Source: Burkholderia multivorans ATCC BAA-247
GTDB lineage: Bacteria > Pseudomonadota > Gammaproteobacteria > Burkholderiales > Burkholderiaceae
Assembly (NCBI RefSeq): GCF_000959525.1
Contig: NZ_CP009831.1
Coordinates: 1,860,001 to 1,924,000, forward strand
Reading direction: 5' to 3'
DNA: 64,000 bases
Shown here: one piece after another, positions 63,685 through 64,000 of the stretch
Numbering within the stretch: the stretch's first letter is position 1
Layout: each line of letters begins with the position of its first letter
Translations under genes and position numbers: made by a program
Notes under the pieces: model-generated
Told to the model about the DNA's origin: nothing
Databases searched by the model: none
What the model saw: the letters and a program-made list of their open reading frames with translations, nothing else

Positions 63685-64000
63685 TCAGGCGTCCCAGCGT
63701 CGCGCGCCGCGATCCATGCCGCGCCGATAAGCGGCCGGACTCGTGGCCGCGATGCGCCGGAAATGCCGGCGCAGCGATTCTTCCGAACCGAAGCCTGCCC
63801 GCGCGGCAACCTGCGCGAGCGACAGCGCCGGATGCGTTTCGAGCAGATCCTTCGCGACATTCACGCGCTCGCGAATCAGCCACGCGAGCGGCGACATCCC
63901 TGTCGCATCCGCGAACTGCCGCTGCAGCGTGCGCGGGCTCATCGCGGCCTGCGCGGCGAGCGATGCCAGCGTATGCGGCTCGGCCGCGTGCGCGCGCATC
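63685..64000 (-). CDS. AraC-family regulator (3' part, cut by window edge)
   Basis: The visible C-terminal 104 codons form the double-HTH AraC domain: LASLAAQAAMSPRTLQRQFA and ATGMSPLAWLIRERVN for the first helix pair, then LSLAQVAARAGFGSEESLRR and HFRRIAATSPAAYRR for the second. An ATG happens to lie at the very edge, but AraC proteins of this type normally have 200 or more further residues (often a GlxA-like DJ-1 domain), so the start is outside the window. Promoter and targets are not visible. Confidence 0.87.
   Translation of the reverse strand, partial: MRAHAAEPHTLASLAAQAAMSPRTLQRQFADATGMSPLAWLIRERVNVAKDLLETHPALSLAQVAARAGFGSEESLRRHFRRIAATSPAAYRRGMDRGARRWDA

Overview
The window looks like a GC-rich betaproteobacterial replicon, most likely a secondary chromosome of a Burkholderia species (cepacia complex). 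The grounds are uniformly high GC, two general porins of the Burkholderia type, a type III secretion export gate, many MFS transporter/regulator pairs, and a giant Ig-repeat adhesin with its own type I secretion genes in the layout I recall for B. cenocepacia bapABCD. This is recall plus sequence reading, not a database match. No rRNA, tRNA, CRISPR array, insertion sequence or phage gene was found.

Layout. 1-3.6 kb: the 5' part of a type III secretion export gate gene (sctV) and two divergent LuxR-type regulators without a luxI. 3.6-6.0 kb: an NRAMP-like metal transporter with altered metal-site motifs, preceded by two very small ORFs and a long leader behind a good sigma70-type promoter. 6.1-20.4 kb: housekeeping and accessory genes (trehalase lipoprotein, MFS pump, YcaQ-type DNA glycosylase, two acetyltransferases, HAD phosphatase, DUF4142 protein, divergent lysR/lysA, divergent EamA exporter/MocR regulator, SRPBCC protein) and a remnant of a 2-hydroxyacyl-CoA dehydratase.

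20.4-36.7 kb is a catabolic and transport island. A MarR-controlled plus-strand set (MFS, esterase, porin) runs head-on into a compact ten-gene minus-strand operon (RraA-type aldolase, 2-hydroxyacid dehydrogenase, SMP-30 lactonase, MFS, porin, amidohydrolase, three more MFS, Tat-exported amidohydrolase). A divergent IclR regulator heads this operon, and the shared promoter region carries two copies of a 20-bp operator-like sequence. The enzymes suggest import and breakdown of a lactone or hydroxy-acid, but the substrate cannot be read from sequence.

36.7-44.1 kb: a DUF1275 membrane protein, a secreted hexapeptide-repeat protein, a hybrid histidine kinase whose receiver domain has lost its phospho-acceptor Asp, an intact NarL-type response regulator, a secreted beta-helix protein, and a DUF2945/DUF488 pair.

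44.1-57.5 kb: a biofilm adhesin locus. bapA (2704 aa) is followed by a TolC-like channel, an ABC exporter and an HlyD-like adaptor. Eleven 567-bp repeat units dominate bapA and form a mosaic of near-identical blocks. A 1.3-kb AT-rich gene-free region lies upstream. 58.8-64 kb: a TSUP permease, an NnrU-family protein, a TfoX-N protein, a malate/lactate dehydrogenase-type oxidoreductase, an M20 peptidase and the 3' part of an AraC-type regulator.
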